Below are positions 36,261 through 45,048 of a DNA stretch of 64,000 nt, piece after piece; positions within the stretch are counted from its first letter, which is position 1, and each line of letters opens with the position of its first letter. The notes under the pieces are model-generated. The model searched no databases. It was not told the DNA's origin and was given only the letters and a program-made list of their open reading frames with translations. This DNA is from Sorangium aterium (GTDB lineage Bacteria > Myxococcota_A > Polyangia > Polyangiales > Polyangiaceae). The translations under genes and the position numbers were made by a program. Where the stretch lies: positions 1,860,001-1,924,000 of the forward strand of contig NZ_JAQNDK010000001.1 in assembly GCF_028368935.1 (NCBI RefSeq). The letters are read 5' to 3'.

Positions 36261-39200
36261 GCTCGTGGCGGCCGTGGAGCCCGGCCGCCGGAGCCGGGCA
36301 AGGCGCGCCCGCAGGTCGTCCGCGACGACGTAGAACGCCGGCACGACGAGGAGGCTGAGCGCCGTCGAGACGACGAGGCCGCCGATCACCGCCGCGGCCA
36401 TCGGCGCCCGGATCTCGGCGCCGGGGCCGAGCGCCAGCGCCGATGGGACAGCGGCCATCAGCGTCGCGATCGAGGTCATCAGGATAGGCCGCAGCCGCAC
36501 CGGGCCGGCGCGGAGCATCGCCTCGCGCGCGTCCATCACCTCCCCTTCCCCCTCGCCGTGCCCGCGCCTCACCTCGATCGCGTGATCCACGAGGATGATC
36601 GAGTTCTTCTTCACGATCCCCATGAGCAGGAGGATCCCGATCATGCTGAAGATGTTGAGCGTGTGCCCCGTCAGCAGCAGCGCAAACGCAGCGCCCGCGA
36701 TCGACAGCGGCAGGATCGTCAGCACCGTGACCGGGTGCAGGAACGAGTTGAACTGGGACGCGAGCACCATGTAGGCGACCAGGATCCCGAGCACCAGCGC
36801 GAACAGGAGGCCGCCCATCGACTCGCGGAACGTCACGCTCGCGCCGCCCAGCACAAGGCGGTAGCCGGCCGGCAGATCCCGGCCGAGCTCCTCGACGCGG
36901 GCCACCGCCTCGCCCTGCGAGCGCCCCGGCGCGACGTTGCCGAAGACCGAGATGGCGCGCTCCCGGTCGCGGCGCGTGATCGCCTGGAGCGCCGGGCGCT
37001 CGTCGTAGGTGACGACCGACGTCAGCGGGACCAGCGCGCCCGACGCGCTCCTCATCTGGATGCGCGCGAGGTCCTCGGGCCGGCTCCGCTGCTCCGCGAG
37101 CAGGCGCGCACGGACGTCGATGCGGCGCCCGTTGTCGTTGTACTTGGCGACGCGCCCGCCGCCGATCAGCGTGTTCAGCGTCGTCGCGATGGCCTCGACG
37201 CTCACGCCGAGATCCGCCGCGCGCGCCCGGTCGGGCACGATGCGGAGCTCGGGCATCCCGAGCTGGTAGTCGGAGTCGAGATCCACGACGAGGCCGCTCT
37301 GCGCGAGCTCGGCCCGGATGCGCTCGCTGTGCTTCGTGAGCTCGTCCCAGTCGGGGCCGCGGATCGAGAACTCGACAGGGAACCCGCGCTGGGCGGTGAA
37401 GCCCGACTGCGAGAGGTCCTGGACCACGGCGCGCAAGCCGGGATAGCCGTTCAGCTCCTTGCGGAGCGCGCCCTGGAGATCGGCCTGCGAGAGCGCCCGC
37501 TCGTCGGCCGGCTTCATCGTGACGAACAGGATGCCCGTGTTCACGCCGCCCCCTCCGCCGAAGCCCCCGACCACGGCGAAGACCCGCTCCACCGCCGGGT
37601 TCGCGCCCACGGCCGCCTCGGCGCGACGGAAGAGCCTGTCGGTCTCCTCGATGTCCGAGCCGACCGCCGTCTGGAGGCGGACAAGGAGCCTCCCCTGGTC
37701 CTGCGACGGGACGAACTCCGTCGGGAGGCGCTGCATGGCGACGATCGCGCCGGCGAAGAGGATCGCGCCGAGCAGGACGACCGCGGCCGGGAACCGGAGC
37801 GCCCGGGCGAGGAGCCAGCCATAGCCGCGGGAGAGCGCCTCGAAGCCGCGATCGACGAGCCGCCCGAGGCGGCCCCGGCCCTCGCGGGAGACGTCGAGGA
37901 TCTGCGCGCAGCGGGCGGGCGCGAGGGTGATCGCCTCCAGGTACGAGAGCAGCACGGCGATGCAGAGGGTCACGCCGAACTGGAGGAAGAACCGGCCGAC
38001 CACCCCCTCCATGAAGATGATCGGGAGGAAGATCGCGACGACGGCGAGCGTCGCGGCGAGCGCCGCGAAGGTGATCTCGGCCGTGCCCTCGCGGGCGGCG
38101 CGGACGCGGTCCTTCCCCCCTTCGGCGTGCCTGTGGATGTTCTCGAGCACCATGATCGCGTCGTCGACGACGATGCCGACGGCGAGCGAGAGCCCGAGCA
38201 GCGTGAAGGTGTTCAGCGTGAAGCCGAGGAAGTAGATCGCGGCGACCGTGCCGAGCAGCGACATCGGGATGGCCAGGACGACGTTGATCGTGCTCGAGAG
38301 CGAGCCGAGGAACATCCAGCAGACGAGGGCCGTGAGCGCGATGGCCATGCCGAGCTCGAGCTCGATCTCGTGGACCGACTCCTCGATGAACTTCGTCGAG
38401 TCGAAGTTCACGCCGACCTCCATCCCCTCGGGCAGGGACTTCTGGACCTCGGCAAGCGCGGCCCGGACCCCGCGGGCGACCTCGACCGCGTTCGAGCCGC
38501 GCTGCTTCCTCACGCCGAGGCCCTGGGCCGGCTCCCCGTTCACCCGGGCGAGCCGGCGGACGTCCTCGAAGCCGTCCTCGACGAGCGCGACGTCCTCCAG
38601 GTACACCGTGGCGCGCGCCGACGACGGCGGCCCCGCCGCCTGGGCGGCAGCGCCCGGCTGGGCGGCAGCGCCGGGGCTGCCCTGGCGGAGGACGATCCGC
38701 TTGAAGGTCGCGAGATCGAGCGCCTCCCCCATCACCCGCACGTTGAGCTCCCGCCCTTCGGTCTCGATGCGGCCGGCGGGGAGCTCGATGTGTTGCCGGC
38801 GCAGGGCCTCGGTGACGTCGGCGACGGTGAGCCCCTTCTCGGCGAGTCGATCGGCGTCGATCCAGATGCGGACATTGCGCTCGAGGTAGCCGCCGAGCGT
38901 GAGCTCTCCGACGCCGGGCACCGTCTGGAGCTTCTCCTTCAGCCGGTAACGCGCGATGTCGGCGACGAGCTGGGGAGAGAAGGGGCCGGAGAGCCCGACC
39001 CACATGATCGGCTGGTCCTCCGGGTTCGTCTTGGAGACGACGGGCGGGTCGAGGTCGAGCGGGAGCCGGCGCTGCGCCTGGGAGATCTTCGTCTGAACGT
39101 CCTGGAGCGCGACGTCGACGTCGCGCGACAGGTCGAGCTCGATGGTGACCGAGGCGCTCCCCTGGCGCGACGTCGACGTGATCGATCGGATCCCCTCGAC

Positions 39201-39419
39201 CTGGACGGCCGCCTCCTCGAGCGGCTCGACCACGTCGTGCTCCATGATCTCGGGGGCGGCGCCCTCCAGCGTGGCGGAGATGGTGATGGTGGGGAAGTCG
39301 ACGTCGGGGAACTGGCTGATGCCGATGCGCGACACGGCGACGAGGCCGAAGACGATGGTCGCGGCCATCAGCATCCAGGCGAAGACCGGCTTCCTGAGGC
39401 AGGCTTCGGTGAGGCTCAC
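36237..39419 (-). CDS. RND-family multidrug/hydrophobe efflux pump (AcrB type)
   Basis: An inner-membrane proton-driven pump of 1060 residues. The N-terminus LTEACLRKPVFAWMLMAATI leads into TM1 and a porter domain (FPDVDFPTITISATLEGAAP). TM4 carries the proton-relay Asp pair in SLAVGIVVDDAIMVLENIHR. TM10-12 include GIVKKNSIILVDHAIEVRRG and RLRPILMTSIATLMAAVPSA. These strings are diagnostic of HAE1 pumps. The start is GTG 39419, whose GTGA overlaps the adaptor stop. It works with the adaptor and an outer-membrane channel not encoded here. The C-terminal coding end overlaps the convergent beta-propeller gene by 24 bp. Confidence 0.96.
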   Translation of the reverse strand: MSLTEACLRKPVFAWMLMAATIVFGLVAVSRIGISQFPDVDFPTITISATLEGAAPEIMEHDVVEPLEEAAVQVEGIRSITSTSRQGSASVTIELDLSRDVDVALQDVQTKISQAQRRLPLDLDPPVVSKTNPEDQPIMWVGLSGPFSPQLVADIARYRLKEKLQTVPGVGELTLGGYLERNVRIWIDADRLAEKGLTVADVTEALRRQHIELPAGRIETEGRELNVRVMGEALDLATFKRIVLRQGSPGAAAQPGAAAQAAGPPSSARATVYLEDVALVEDGFEDVRRLARVNGEPAQGLGVRKQRGSNAVEVARGVRAALAEVQKSLPEGMEVGVNFDSTKFIEESVHEIELELGMAIALTALVCWMFLGSLSSTINVVLAIPMSLLGTVAAIYFLGFTLNTFTLLGLSLAVGIVVDDAIMVLENIHRHAEGGKDRVRAAREGTAEITFAALAATLAVVAIFLPIIFMEGVVGRFFLQFGVTLCIAVLLSYLEAITLAPARCAQILDVSREGRGRLGRLVDRGFEALSRGYGWLLARALRFPAAVVLLGAILFAGAIVAMQRLPTEFVPSQDQGRLLVRLQTAVGSDIEETDRLFRRAEAAVGANPAVERVFAVVGGFGGGGGVNTGILFVTMKPADERALSQADLQGALRKELNGYPGLRAVVQDLSQSGFTAQRGFPVEFSIRGPDWDELTKHSERIRAELAQSGLVVDLDSDYQLGMPELRIVPDRARAADLGVSVEAIATTLNTLIGGGRVAKYNDNGRRIDVRARLLAEQRSRPEDLARIQMRSASGALVPLTSVVTYDERPALQAITRRDRERAISVFGNVAPGRSQGEAVARVEELGRDLPAGYRLVLGGASVTFRESMGGLLFALVLGILVAYMVLASQFNSFLHPVTVLTILPLSIAGAAFALLLTGHTLNIFSMIGILLLMGIVKKNSIILVDHAIEVRRGHGEGEGEVMDAREAMLRAGPVRLRPILMTSIATLMAAVPSALALGPGAEIRAPMAAAVIGGLVVSTALSLLVVPAFYVVADDLRARLARLRRPGSTAATSSLGAVDR

Positions 39420-40762
39420 GGCACGCTCCGTGACGAGCTGGCGGGAGAGGTCGGCGGCGAGGCGCCCGCCGAGGCGGGGGGTGACGCGCCGGCCGCGGAG
39501 GCGCGCGGCGGCGCGCCGGACGAGGCGGGTGGTGACGCGGGCGGTGATGTGCCGGCCGAGGCGGGCGGTGGCGCGCCGGCCGCGGAGGCGCTTGCATCTG
39601 CGCCTCCCTCGGGGCGGCGCGCCGGGGATTGGCCTCCCGGCACGCTGCCTGGCGGTGCGATGCGGACCTGCGCCCCCTCGCGCAGCGCCTCCGCGCCGCG
39701 CGCCACGAGGAGCTCTCCCACGGAGAGGCCCGACTTCACCTCGACGCGCCCGTCGGGCGTGCGCAGCCCCAGCGAGAGCACGCGCTCGCGCGCGGTGGTG
39801 CCGTCGACCACGTACGCGAGGAACCCTCGCTCGCTCGGTCGCACGGACGTCAGTGGGATCACGGGCGCGTCGCCGCTCGCGCCCACGGGCACGGTCACCT
39901 CGGCGAAGGTGCCGGGGCGGAGCAGCTCCTTGCCCTCGCCCTGCACCTCGCCGGTCACGGCGACCATGCGCGTCGCGGGATCCGCCGCGTCGGCGACGTG
40001 CGTCAGCCTGGCGCTGTAGGTCCGCTCGTCGCCCTTCACGGTGAACCGCGCCTCCATGTCGGGCCTGACCCGCAGGGCGTCGGCGGCGGGGATCTGGAAG
40101 CGGAGCAGGAGCGGGTCGCGGCGCAGGAGCGTCGCGAGCACGGTGCCGACAGGCACGTGCTGGCCCGTCTGCACGGTGCGCGTCTGGATCTTCCCCTGGA
40201 TGGGGGCGCGCACGTACGCGTCGCGCAGGTTCAGGAGCGCCTGGTCGACGGCGACCTTCGCCTCGGCGACCTGCGCGGCCGTCGTCGCCGCCCGCGAGCG
40301 CCAGGACGCGACGTCTTCCTTGCTGAAGACGCCCTCGGCGCCCTCGGCCTCGCGCCGCTCGAGCCCCGCGGCGGCCTCGGCCTGGGTGGCGGTCATCCGC
40401 TCGAGCGTCGCGCGCGCCGCGCGGACGGCGAGGTTGTACCGGGCCGGGTCGATCTCGACGAGCACCTGCCCCGCCTTGACCTCGGCGCCCTCCATGAACC
40501 TCACCGCCTCGACGACGCCGGCGACGCGCGCCGTGAGCTGCACCTGCTCGAACGCCTCGACCGCTCCGACGGCCGTCACGGCGTACTCGACCCGCTCCGC
40601 CGTGACGGGCACGACCTCGACAGGGAAGCTGAGCGCCTGCTTCGCGGGCTTGCGCCCCTGCTCGGGCGAGGCCTCCCCGCCCTTCTTGCACGCCGGAGAA
40701 CCGAGGAAGACAAGCCCTGCCACCAGGGCGAGCGCGGCCACGCGAATCGGTTGGAGCACCAT
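39416..40762 (-). CDS. RND efflux periplasmic adaptor lipoprotein
   Basis: A membrane-fusion protein of 448 residues. The signal ends in lipobox LGSPAC (Cys25). Lipoyl, hairpin, beta-barrel and membrane-proximal parts follow: QVQLTARVAGVVEAVRFMEG, the short coiled-coil hairpin (about 105-165), LRDAYVRAPIQGKIQTRTVQ and GTFAEVTVPVG. After about residue 385 an Ala/Pro/Ser-rich tail of some 60 residues consists of repeats of ASAAGA and PPASAG, unusual for an adaptor; the DNA there has a 20-bp direct repeat (39485-39504 and 39572-39591). It is coupled by GTGA to the pump gene. No ribosome site is evident at ATG 40762. Confidence 0.92.
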   Translation of the reverse strand: MVLQPIRVAALALVAGLVFLGSPACKKGGEASPEQGRKPAKQALSFPVEVVPVTAERVEYAVTAVGAVEAFEQVQLTARVAGVVEAVRFMEGAEVKAGQVLVEIDPARYNLAVRAARATLERMTATQAEAAAGLERREAEGAEGVFSKEDVASWRSRAATTAAQVAEAKVAVDQALLNLRDAYVRAPIQGKIQTRTVQTGQHVPVGTVLATLLRRDPLLLRFQIPAADALRVRPDMEARFTVKGDERTYSARLTHVADAADPATRMVAVTGEVQGEGKELLRPGTFAEVTVPVGASGDAPVIPLTSVRPSERGFLAYVVDGTTARERVLSLGLRTPDGRVEVKSGLSVGELLVARGAEALREGAQVRIAPPGSVPGGQSPARRPEGGADASASAAGAPPPASAGTSPPASPPASSGAPPRASAAGASPPASAGASPPTSPASSSRSVP

Positions 40763-41063
40763 CTAGGTGGAGGAGTAGCGCAACTTGAGCCGCTGTGCGC
40801 GGGCCGAGCGGGGGTGGCCCGGCAGCGTCACCGGCCACCGGCCGCGCAGCGGGGCGTGCACCCAGCAGGGCCCTGCGGGGGCCGGGCCTGCGCGCGGCGG
40901 GGTCTGCGCCGCGCAGCGGAGGGGCGCCGGGAAGCACGGTGCACGCGGCCCGATCTCGCCGGCGGCGTGCACCGCCGCGCTCGCGATGGGCGCCCAGGAC
41001 TTCCGCTGCCCGCCGATCGAAAACCCCGCCGATCCAGCACAAAGACACGCACTGCCGCACAGG

Positions 41064-41076
41064 ACGGACAGTCCGT
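41064..41076. promoter_or_regulatory. operator-like palindrome ACGGAC-A-GTCCGT
   Basis: A perfect 13-bp palindrome (ACGGAC 41064-41069, GTCCGT 41071-41076) in the divergent interval 40763-41144 between the RND adaptor gene and the methyltransferase gene. TACATT (41075-41080), which overlaps its end, could be a -10 element for the methyltransferase. The shape is typical of TetR- or similar dimeric regulator sites. No cognate regulator is adjacent to it. Confidence 0.45.
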
Positions 41077-41144
41077 ACATTCCTGGCGTGCTGCGCCGAT
41101 GCGAGGCGCGGCGAACATCACTGAACGAACTCGCGGAGACGACG

Positions 41145-41906
41145 ATGACCGACCTGGTCAACGACATGACCGAACGATTTCTGCGCGACGCCGGCATCGC
41201 TCCCGGCATGCGCGTCCTCGACGTGGGATGCGGCCGAGGCGACGTGAGCTTCATGGTCGCCCGCATCGTCGGCGAAGGGGGCTGTGTGCTCGGGGTGGAC
41301 CGTGATCCGGCGCCCATCGCGGTCGCTCGCCGGCGAGCCGCCGAGCTGGGGCTCGGCCGAGTCGCCTTCGAAGAGCGGGACCTCGCCGCGCTCTCCCCCA
41401 CCGCCGAGCGCTTCGATGCCGCCGTCGGCCGGAGGGTGCTCATGTACCAGCCGGATCCTGTCGCTGCGGTCCGTGCCATGGCCGGTGCCGTGCGCGCCGG
41501 CGGCCTGATCCTGCTCCAGGAGAACGACCCGACGATGGGCCAGGGCAGCCTCATGCCCATGGATCTGCACCGCCAGGTGCACCAGTGGATCTGGCGGACC
41601 GTCGAGCGCGAGGGCGCGAGCCTCCACATGGGATTCCAGATGCCGAGCGTCTTTGAAGAAGCGGGCCTGACCGTGCAGCTCGTGAGGGCCGAGGCCATCG
41701 TGCAGACGCCGAGGATCCAGCATCAGCTCGCGTTCATCGTTCGCGCGATGCTCCCGCGCATCGTGCAGCAAGGCGTGGCGTCGGAGGCCGAGGTCGACGT
41801 GGACACCCTGGAAGAGCGTCTCGCCGCCGAACGGACGAAGGCCAATACCACCTTCGTCGGCGACCTCGTCTTCAGCGTGTGCGGCCGGACGCCGAGTCCC
41901 GCGTGA
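41145..41906 (+). CDS. class I SAM-dependent methyltransferase
   Basis: A 253-residue Rossmann-fold methyltransferase. Motif I is MRVLDVGCGRGDVSFMVARI, motif II region GCVLGVDRDPAPIAVARRRA, and post motifs are FEERDLAALS and FDAAVGRRVLMYQPDPVAAV. The C-terminus lacks a substrate signature I can name; the MYQPDP and ENDPTMGQGS strings recall small-molecule or UbiE-like methyltransferases. I chose ATG 41145 (MTDLVNDMTERFL); the frame is open upstream but the extension has no homology. It is divergent from the RND adaptor gene and its last 35 bp overlap the convergent AraC regulator. The substrate is unknown. Confidence 0.88.
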   Translation: MTDLVNDMTERFLRDAGIAPGMRVLDVGCGRGDVSFMVARIVGEGGCVLGVDRDPAPIAVARRRAAELGLGRVAFEERDLAALSPTAERFDAAVGRRVLMYQPDPVAAVRAMAGAVRAGGLILLQENDPTMGQGSLMPMDLHRQVHQWIWRTVEREGASLHMGFQMPSVFEEAGLTVQLVRAEAIVQTPRIQHQLAFIVRAMLPRIVQQGVASEAEVDVDTLEERLAAERTKANTTFVGDLVFSVCGRTPSPA

Positions 41907-42771
41907 GCGTGCGGCCTTTGCTCCGCGCTTCTGCGCGCCACGCCGCCGGCGTCGCCCCGTGCTCTCTACGGAACATGCGGATGAAGTGCGTCGCGTCCGC
42001 GTAGCCGACGCGCTCGGCGACGATCTCGACCCTCTCGTCGGAGTGGAGGAGGATGCGGCGAGCCTCCGCCATCCTCCCAGCCACGATCCACTCGACCGCG
42101 CTCCGGCCCGTCGCCCGGGAGAGCGCCGTCGTCACGTGCGCCGGGCTCCGCCCCACGGACCGCGCGACGTCCTTCAGCGAGAGCGGACGAAGGCAGTTTC
42201 GCTCGATGAAGCGAAGGGCATCGACGACGACTCCCGGCGACGCCGAGGCAGGGTGTTGCGAGCGCGCGGCCTGCCGAACCTCGTCGAGGATGAGCACAAG
42301 GAGGCTCCGCTGGACGACGTCAGGAGCGCCGCCATCGCGCGATTCCGTCGCGCGCATCAGCTCGCGGAGGAGCATTTCGACGTGCGCGTGACGCTCCGCG
42401 CACACCCGAACGACGGGGGATGCGCCGGCGCGCACGCGCTCGAACGGTTCGAGCAAGGTGCCCGCCTCCTCGGCAGCCAGGCAGGGGACACAGAAGCCAA
42501 CGCCGATCCAGTCCGGGGCCGCCTTCTCGATCGAGCGGTGCGGTTGTCCGGCAGGCACGAGGAGGACGTCTCCAGCTTCGACGTTCCATCGACCGCGCTG
42601 CTCGATCCGGGAAGAGCCGCTCGTGTAGAACGCCAGCGCGGCAAAGGCGTGGGTCACGGACGCCCGCATGGCGGGCTGCACCGGAGAGGGCTGCCGGCAG
42701 CAGAAGATCGCTCGGCCTCCGCCCACGAGGTCTTCTCGCTGGATCGCCGGCGCGGGGGGCATGCGCGCCAT
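41872..42771 (-). CDS. AraC-family transcriptional regulator
   Basis: A 299-residue regulator with an N-terminal cupin-like ligand domain (about 1-150: AGDVLLVPAGQPHRSIEKAA) and a C-terminal double helix-turn-helix. The first HTH is LSLKDVARSVGRSPAHVTTA. The second is VEIVAERVGYADATHFIRMF followed by RREHGATPAAWR, the canonical AraC signature. The ligand is unknown. It is convergent with the methyltransferase gene and overlaps it by 35 bp at the 3' ends, so a shared regulatory circuit is possible but not shown. The start is ATG 42771. Confidence 0.92.
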   Translation of the reverse strand: MARMPPAPAIQREDLVGGGRAIFCCRQPSPVQPAMRASVTHAFAALAFYTSGSSRIEQRGRWNVEAGDVLLVPAGQPHRSIEKAAPDWIGVGFCVPCLAAEEAGTLLEPFERVRAGASPVVRVCAERHAHVEMLLRELMRATESRDGGAPDVVQRSLLVLILDEVRQAARSQHPASASPGVVVDALRFIERNCLRPLSLKDVARSVGRSPAHVTTALSRATGRSAVEWIVAGRMAEARRILLHSDERVEIVAERVGYADATHFIRMFRREHGATPAAWRAEARSKGRTLTRDSASGRTR

Positions 42772-42919
42772 GATGACATCGGCGGCAGCAGGGGGCGAGC
42801 GCCGGCGCTCTCCGCCGAGCAGGCTGCTGGATGGTAAGGAGCTCTTCCCTACGCTGCGCCAGCGAAAGGCCGACGAAAATCTGGCGGGCCCGACGTGCGC
42901 GCGCGCCTGGAGGACGGAG

Positions 42920-43714
42920 CTACGGCTTCAGCGTCATCCGCATCTTGTAGACCTGCATGCCGAACATCACGCCCGTCGGAGCAGCAGGATCGATGGTCCC
43001 GTCCCGACCGCGGCTCAAGCGCACGAAGGCCTGACACCCCTCGGCGGGAAGCCCCGTGGGGTACGAGCCTTCGGGAACGGTGAACGAGCCGGTGTCGTCC
43101 ACCTCCCCCGACGAGTCGTCCCAGGATACGTCGTCCAGACAAGGACCCGGCTCATCGAAGCTGACAGGCCCGATAGACCACCTCATCAAGTCGTCCTTGC
43201 CCAGCGGCTCCCACGCCAGCACCAGATCCTCGCCGGCGCCGACGCTGAACACGCTCTCCGGCTCGGGAGACGTGAGCTCCGAGAGCTCGGGCATCACGAT
43301 CTCCCAGCCGTCGAGGTCGTTGAACCGGGCGCGGATCGCGCGGCCCGGCTCGGCCTGCTTGAGGTAGCCGCGGCACTTGGCGGCGATGAGGTTGTCCTCT
43401 GGATGGCTGTCATGCCACCAATAGCAGGCGAGCTCCGCCTCCTCCACGCCGTTGCTCACGACGAACCTGTCGGGGAGGTACTCCCCGTCCCCGGGATCTC
43501 GAACGCCGGACGCGCCGCTGACGTCCACCTTCGTAACGTAGGCCTCCGCTTCGCCCAGGTAGTCGACTCCATCGCGGACGATCGGCACGTTGTATCCGTA
43601 GACCCGGATGACGACCGCCTCGTTCTCCGCCAGGGGCCGGTACTCGTCCGGGCCACACGCTGCCCCGGAGAGCCCCACGACGGTGATCAAAGCCAGCCAC
43701 ATGATGTCGCGCAT
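42920..43714 (-). CDS. orphan lipoprotein
   Basis: A predicted lipoprotein of 264 residues: signal MRDIMWLALITVVGLSGAAC with lipid-attachment Cys20. The mature part is acidic and strand-rich, with four cysteines (CYWWH, AKCRGYL, PCLDDV, EGCQAF) that could form disulfides. A string GYNVPIVRDGVDYLGEAEAY follows the N-terminus. No family is recognised. I chose ATG 43714; an ATG at 43726 would add only four residues. It lies upstream of the AraC gene on the same strand (148 bp away) and downstream of a scrambled region with gene remnants. Function unknown. Confidence 0.75.
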   Translation of the reverse strand: MRDIMWLALITVVGLSGAACGPDEYRPLAENEAVVIRVYGYNVPIVRDGVDYLGEAEAYVTKVDVSGASGVRDPGDGEYLPDRFVVSNGVEEAELACYWWHDSHPEDNLIAAKCRGYLKQAEPGRAIRARFNDLDGWEIVMPELSELTSPEPESVFSVGAGEDLVLAWEPLGKDDLMRWSIGPVSFDEPGPCLDDVSWDDSSGEVDDTGSFTVPEGSYPTGLPAEGCQAFVRLSRGRDGTIDPAAPTGVMFGMQVYKMRMTLKP

Positions 43715-43907
43715 GATTTCCTCCACCCTCCGATGTGTTTGTAAGAGAGGTCGCGCCGCCAGTTCTGCTCAGGGGAGGCCCCTCCTCCTTCGCGGCTGGA
43801 TTGCAGCGAATCTCTCCTCCCTCGGATCAGGGCACCGGCAGCGCCCTCGACGCATTGCGTTCTTGTCAGCTCAGGCGCGGACGACGTGCACGAGGCGCAG
43901 CGGCGAT

Positions 43908-44027
43908 TTACAGGGGGCATGCGGCGCAGGGGCCGCCGCAGTCGAGTCCGGCCTCGTCGCCGTTCATCACTCCATCGCTACACGTTGCCTCGCGGCAAAC
44001 GCCATCCTCGCACACGCCGCTCTGCAT
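43908..44027 (-). pseudogene. orphan C-terminal fragment of a Cys-rich exported protein
   Basis: Reading from 44027 the DNA encodes MQSGVCEDGVCREATCSDGV, then MNGDEAGLDCGGPCAACPL and a stop at 43908-43910. This is the Cys-rich motif (CSDGVxNGDExxxDCGG) found in many exported myxobacterial proteins. No signal or body precedes it: the frame is broken at the join with the TPR-like gene (43978-44409), which runs through the same DNA in another frame. It is therefore the 3' tail of a lost gene, left by deletion or recombination. It could be read as a short protein, but this seems unlikely. Confidence 0.6.
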
Positions 44028-44409
44028 GACTCGTGGGATTGGCCCGCGCGAGCTCGTAGCTCTCCTTGAAGCCCGGGGGCACCCAGATCTTCGGGGCGTC
44101 GGGAGTGCCGACCCTATCGAAGTAGATCGAGAGGAACTCCGCCGCCTTCGCGAAGTCGTGCAGCCTGAACGACAGCATCCCCACGCGGAACGCGTCGGAG
44201 GCGCTCTTCGTGAGCCCCCACAGCGTCAGGTGGATGTCGCGCGCGTCCGCGAGCCGCCCTTCGTCCAGGAGCCGCTTCGCCTCATCGAGCATCTCCCGCT
44301 CCGGCCCGGCCGGCGGCGGTCGCTGCGGGAGCGGCGCTGCCGCCGCCGGCGCCGTGCACCAGAGCAGCAGCAGGACCGTGGTGATCGGGCTGTGCAGCGG
44401 GCGTCGCAT
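43978..44409 (-). CDS. truncated exported TPR-like protein
   Basis: A 143-residue protein with signal MRRPLHSPITTVLLLLWC up to APAAAAPLPQ. A TPR-like helical pair follows (MLDEAKRLLDEGRLADARDI, SDAFRVGMLSFRLHDFAKAA, EFLSIYFDRV). Similar exported TPR proteins in this genus are usually two to three times longer with a PEGA-like C-terminal part, as in the 47848-48951 product. Here the end (HAERRVRGWRLPRGNV) is Arg-rich and encoded by DNA whose other frame is the Cys-rich remnant at 43908-44027. The gene therefore looks like a 5' fragment joined to foreign 3' DNA. It may still be expressed. Confidence 0.6.
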   Translation of the reverse strand: MRRPLHSPITTVLLLLWCTAPAAAAPLPQRPPPAGPEREMLDEAKRLLDEGRLADARDIHLTLWGLTKSASDAFRVGMLSFRLHDFAKAAEFLSIYFDRVGTPDAPKIWVPPGFKESYELARANPTSHAERRVRGWRLPRGNV

Positions 44410-44721
44410 CGTCTTGTCTCCCGGGTACCCTTCACGCAGCGATGGAGCCCTGCGCAGCTCGCGAGGGCGTCGCAGGCGCGGTGCGCCTCGGGCTCAGGGT
44501 CGAGGCCTGGCACGAGAGCTCGGGCAGCGCGCTCTCTCGATTTCCAGCGCCTCTCCTACCAGAGATCACCGCACGGTTGCGCTCGAAACGCTCGACACCA
44601 TCATGAAGGAGTGAGGACGAACGACATGAGGAGAAGGCGCCAGGAGCAACGATTCCATTGCGTTTAGAGAACAAAAATTCTCACACCAAATGAGCTTTCG
44701 CGCCAAAATTTCGACTGTGTT

Positions 44722-45048
44722 CTCAACCTGGGTCAGCTGATGCCCGAGATCACCGTGCAGCTTCGTTCGAACCACTTGATATGTAGGCCAAACACCAAGC
44801 GAGCGCCTTGCATTGCATCGATCCGTATAAATTTCTCACCTTTGATGAGCTAACGCTTCAAAAAATTCTCAACCTGGGTCAGCCGACGCGACGCCGCTCC
44901 TCAACCTGGGTGAGCTAGCCCCTCAACCTGGGTGAGCTAGCCCCTCAACCTGAGCTGGCGCCTCAACCTGGGTGGGCTGCCGGTGCAAGCCGACGGCTGC
45001 TCAACCTGGGTGAGCCGATGCTCCAGAAATTCCCAACCTGGGCGAGCT
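44722..45048. repeat. irregular array of a dyad-symmetric 17-bp sequence
   Basis: At least eight copies of CTCAACCTGGGTGAGCT or close variants, all in one orientation: 44722-44738, 44868-44884, 44900-44916, 44922-44938, 44944-44956 (four bases deleted), 44962-44978, 45000-45016 and 45032-45048. Spacing is 18-38 bp except the first gap (146 bp). The first 15 bases form a near-palindrome, CTCAaCCTGGgTGAG, with one mismatched pair. The two copies at 44900 and 44922 are a perfect 22-bp tandem duplication. Two degenerate copies lie near 44680-44696 and 44834-44851. The stretch 44410-45375 holds no gene I can support, and its left part (about 44640-44880) is much AT-richer than the window. Confidence 0.85.

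Noticed and set aside
44722-45048. CRISPR array
   Set aside because: The repeat is only 17 bp, spacing is irregular (18-146 bp), spacers are partly duplicated, and no cas genes are present.
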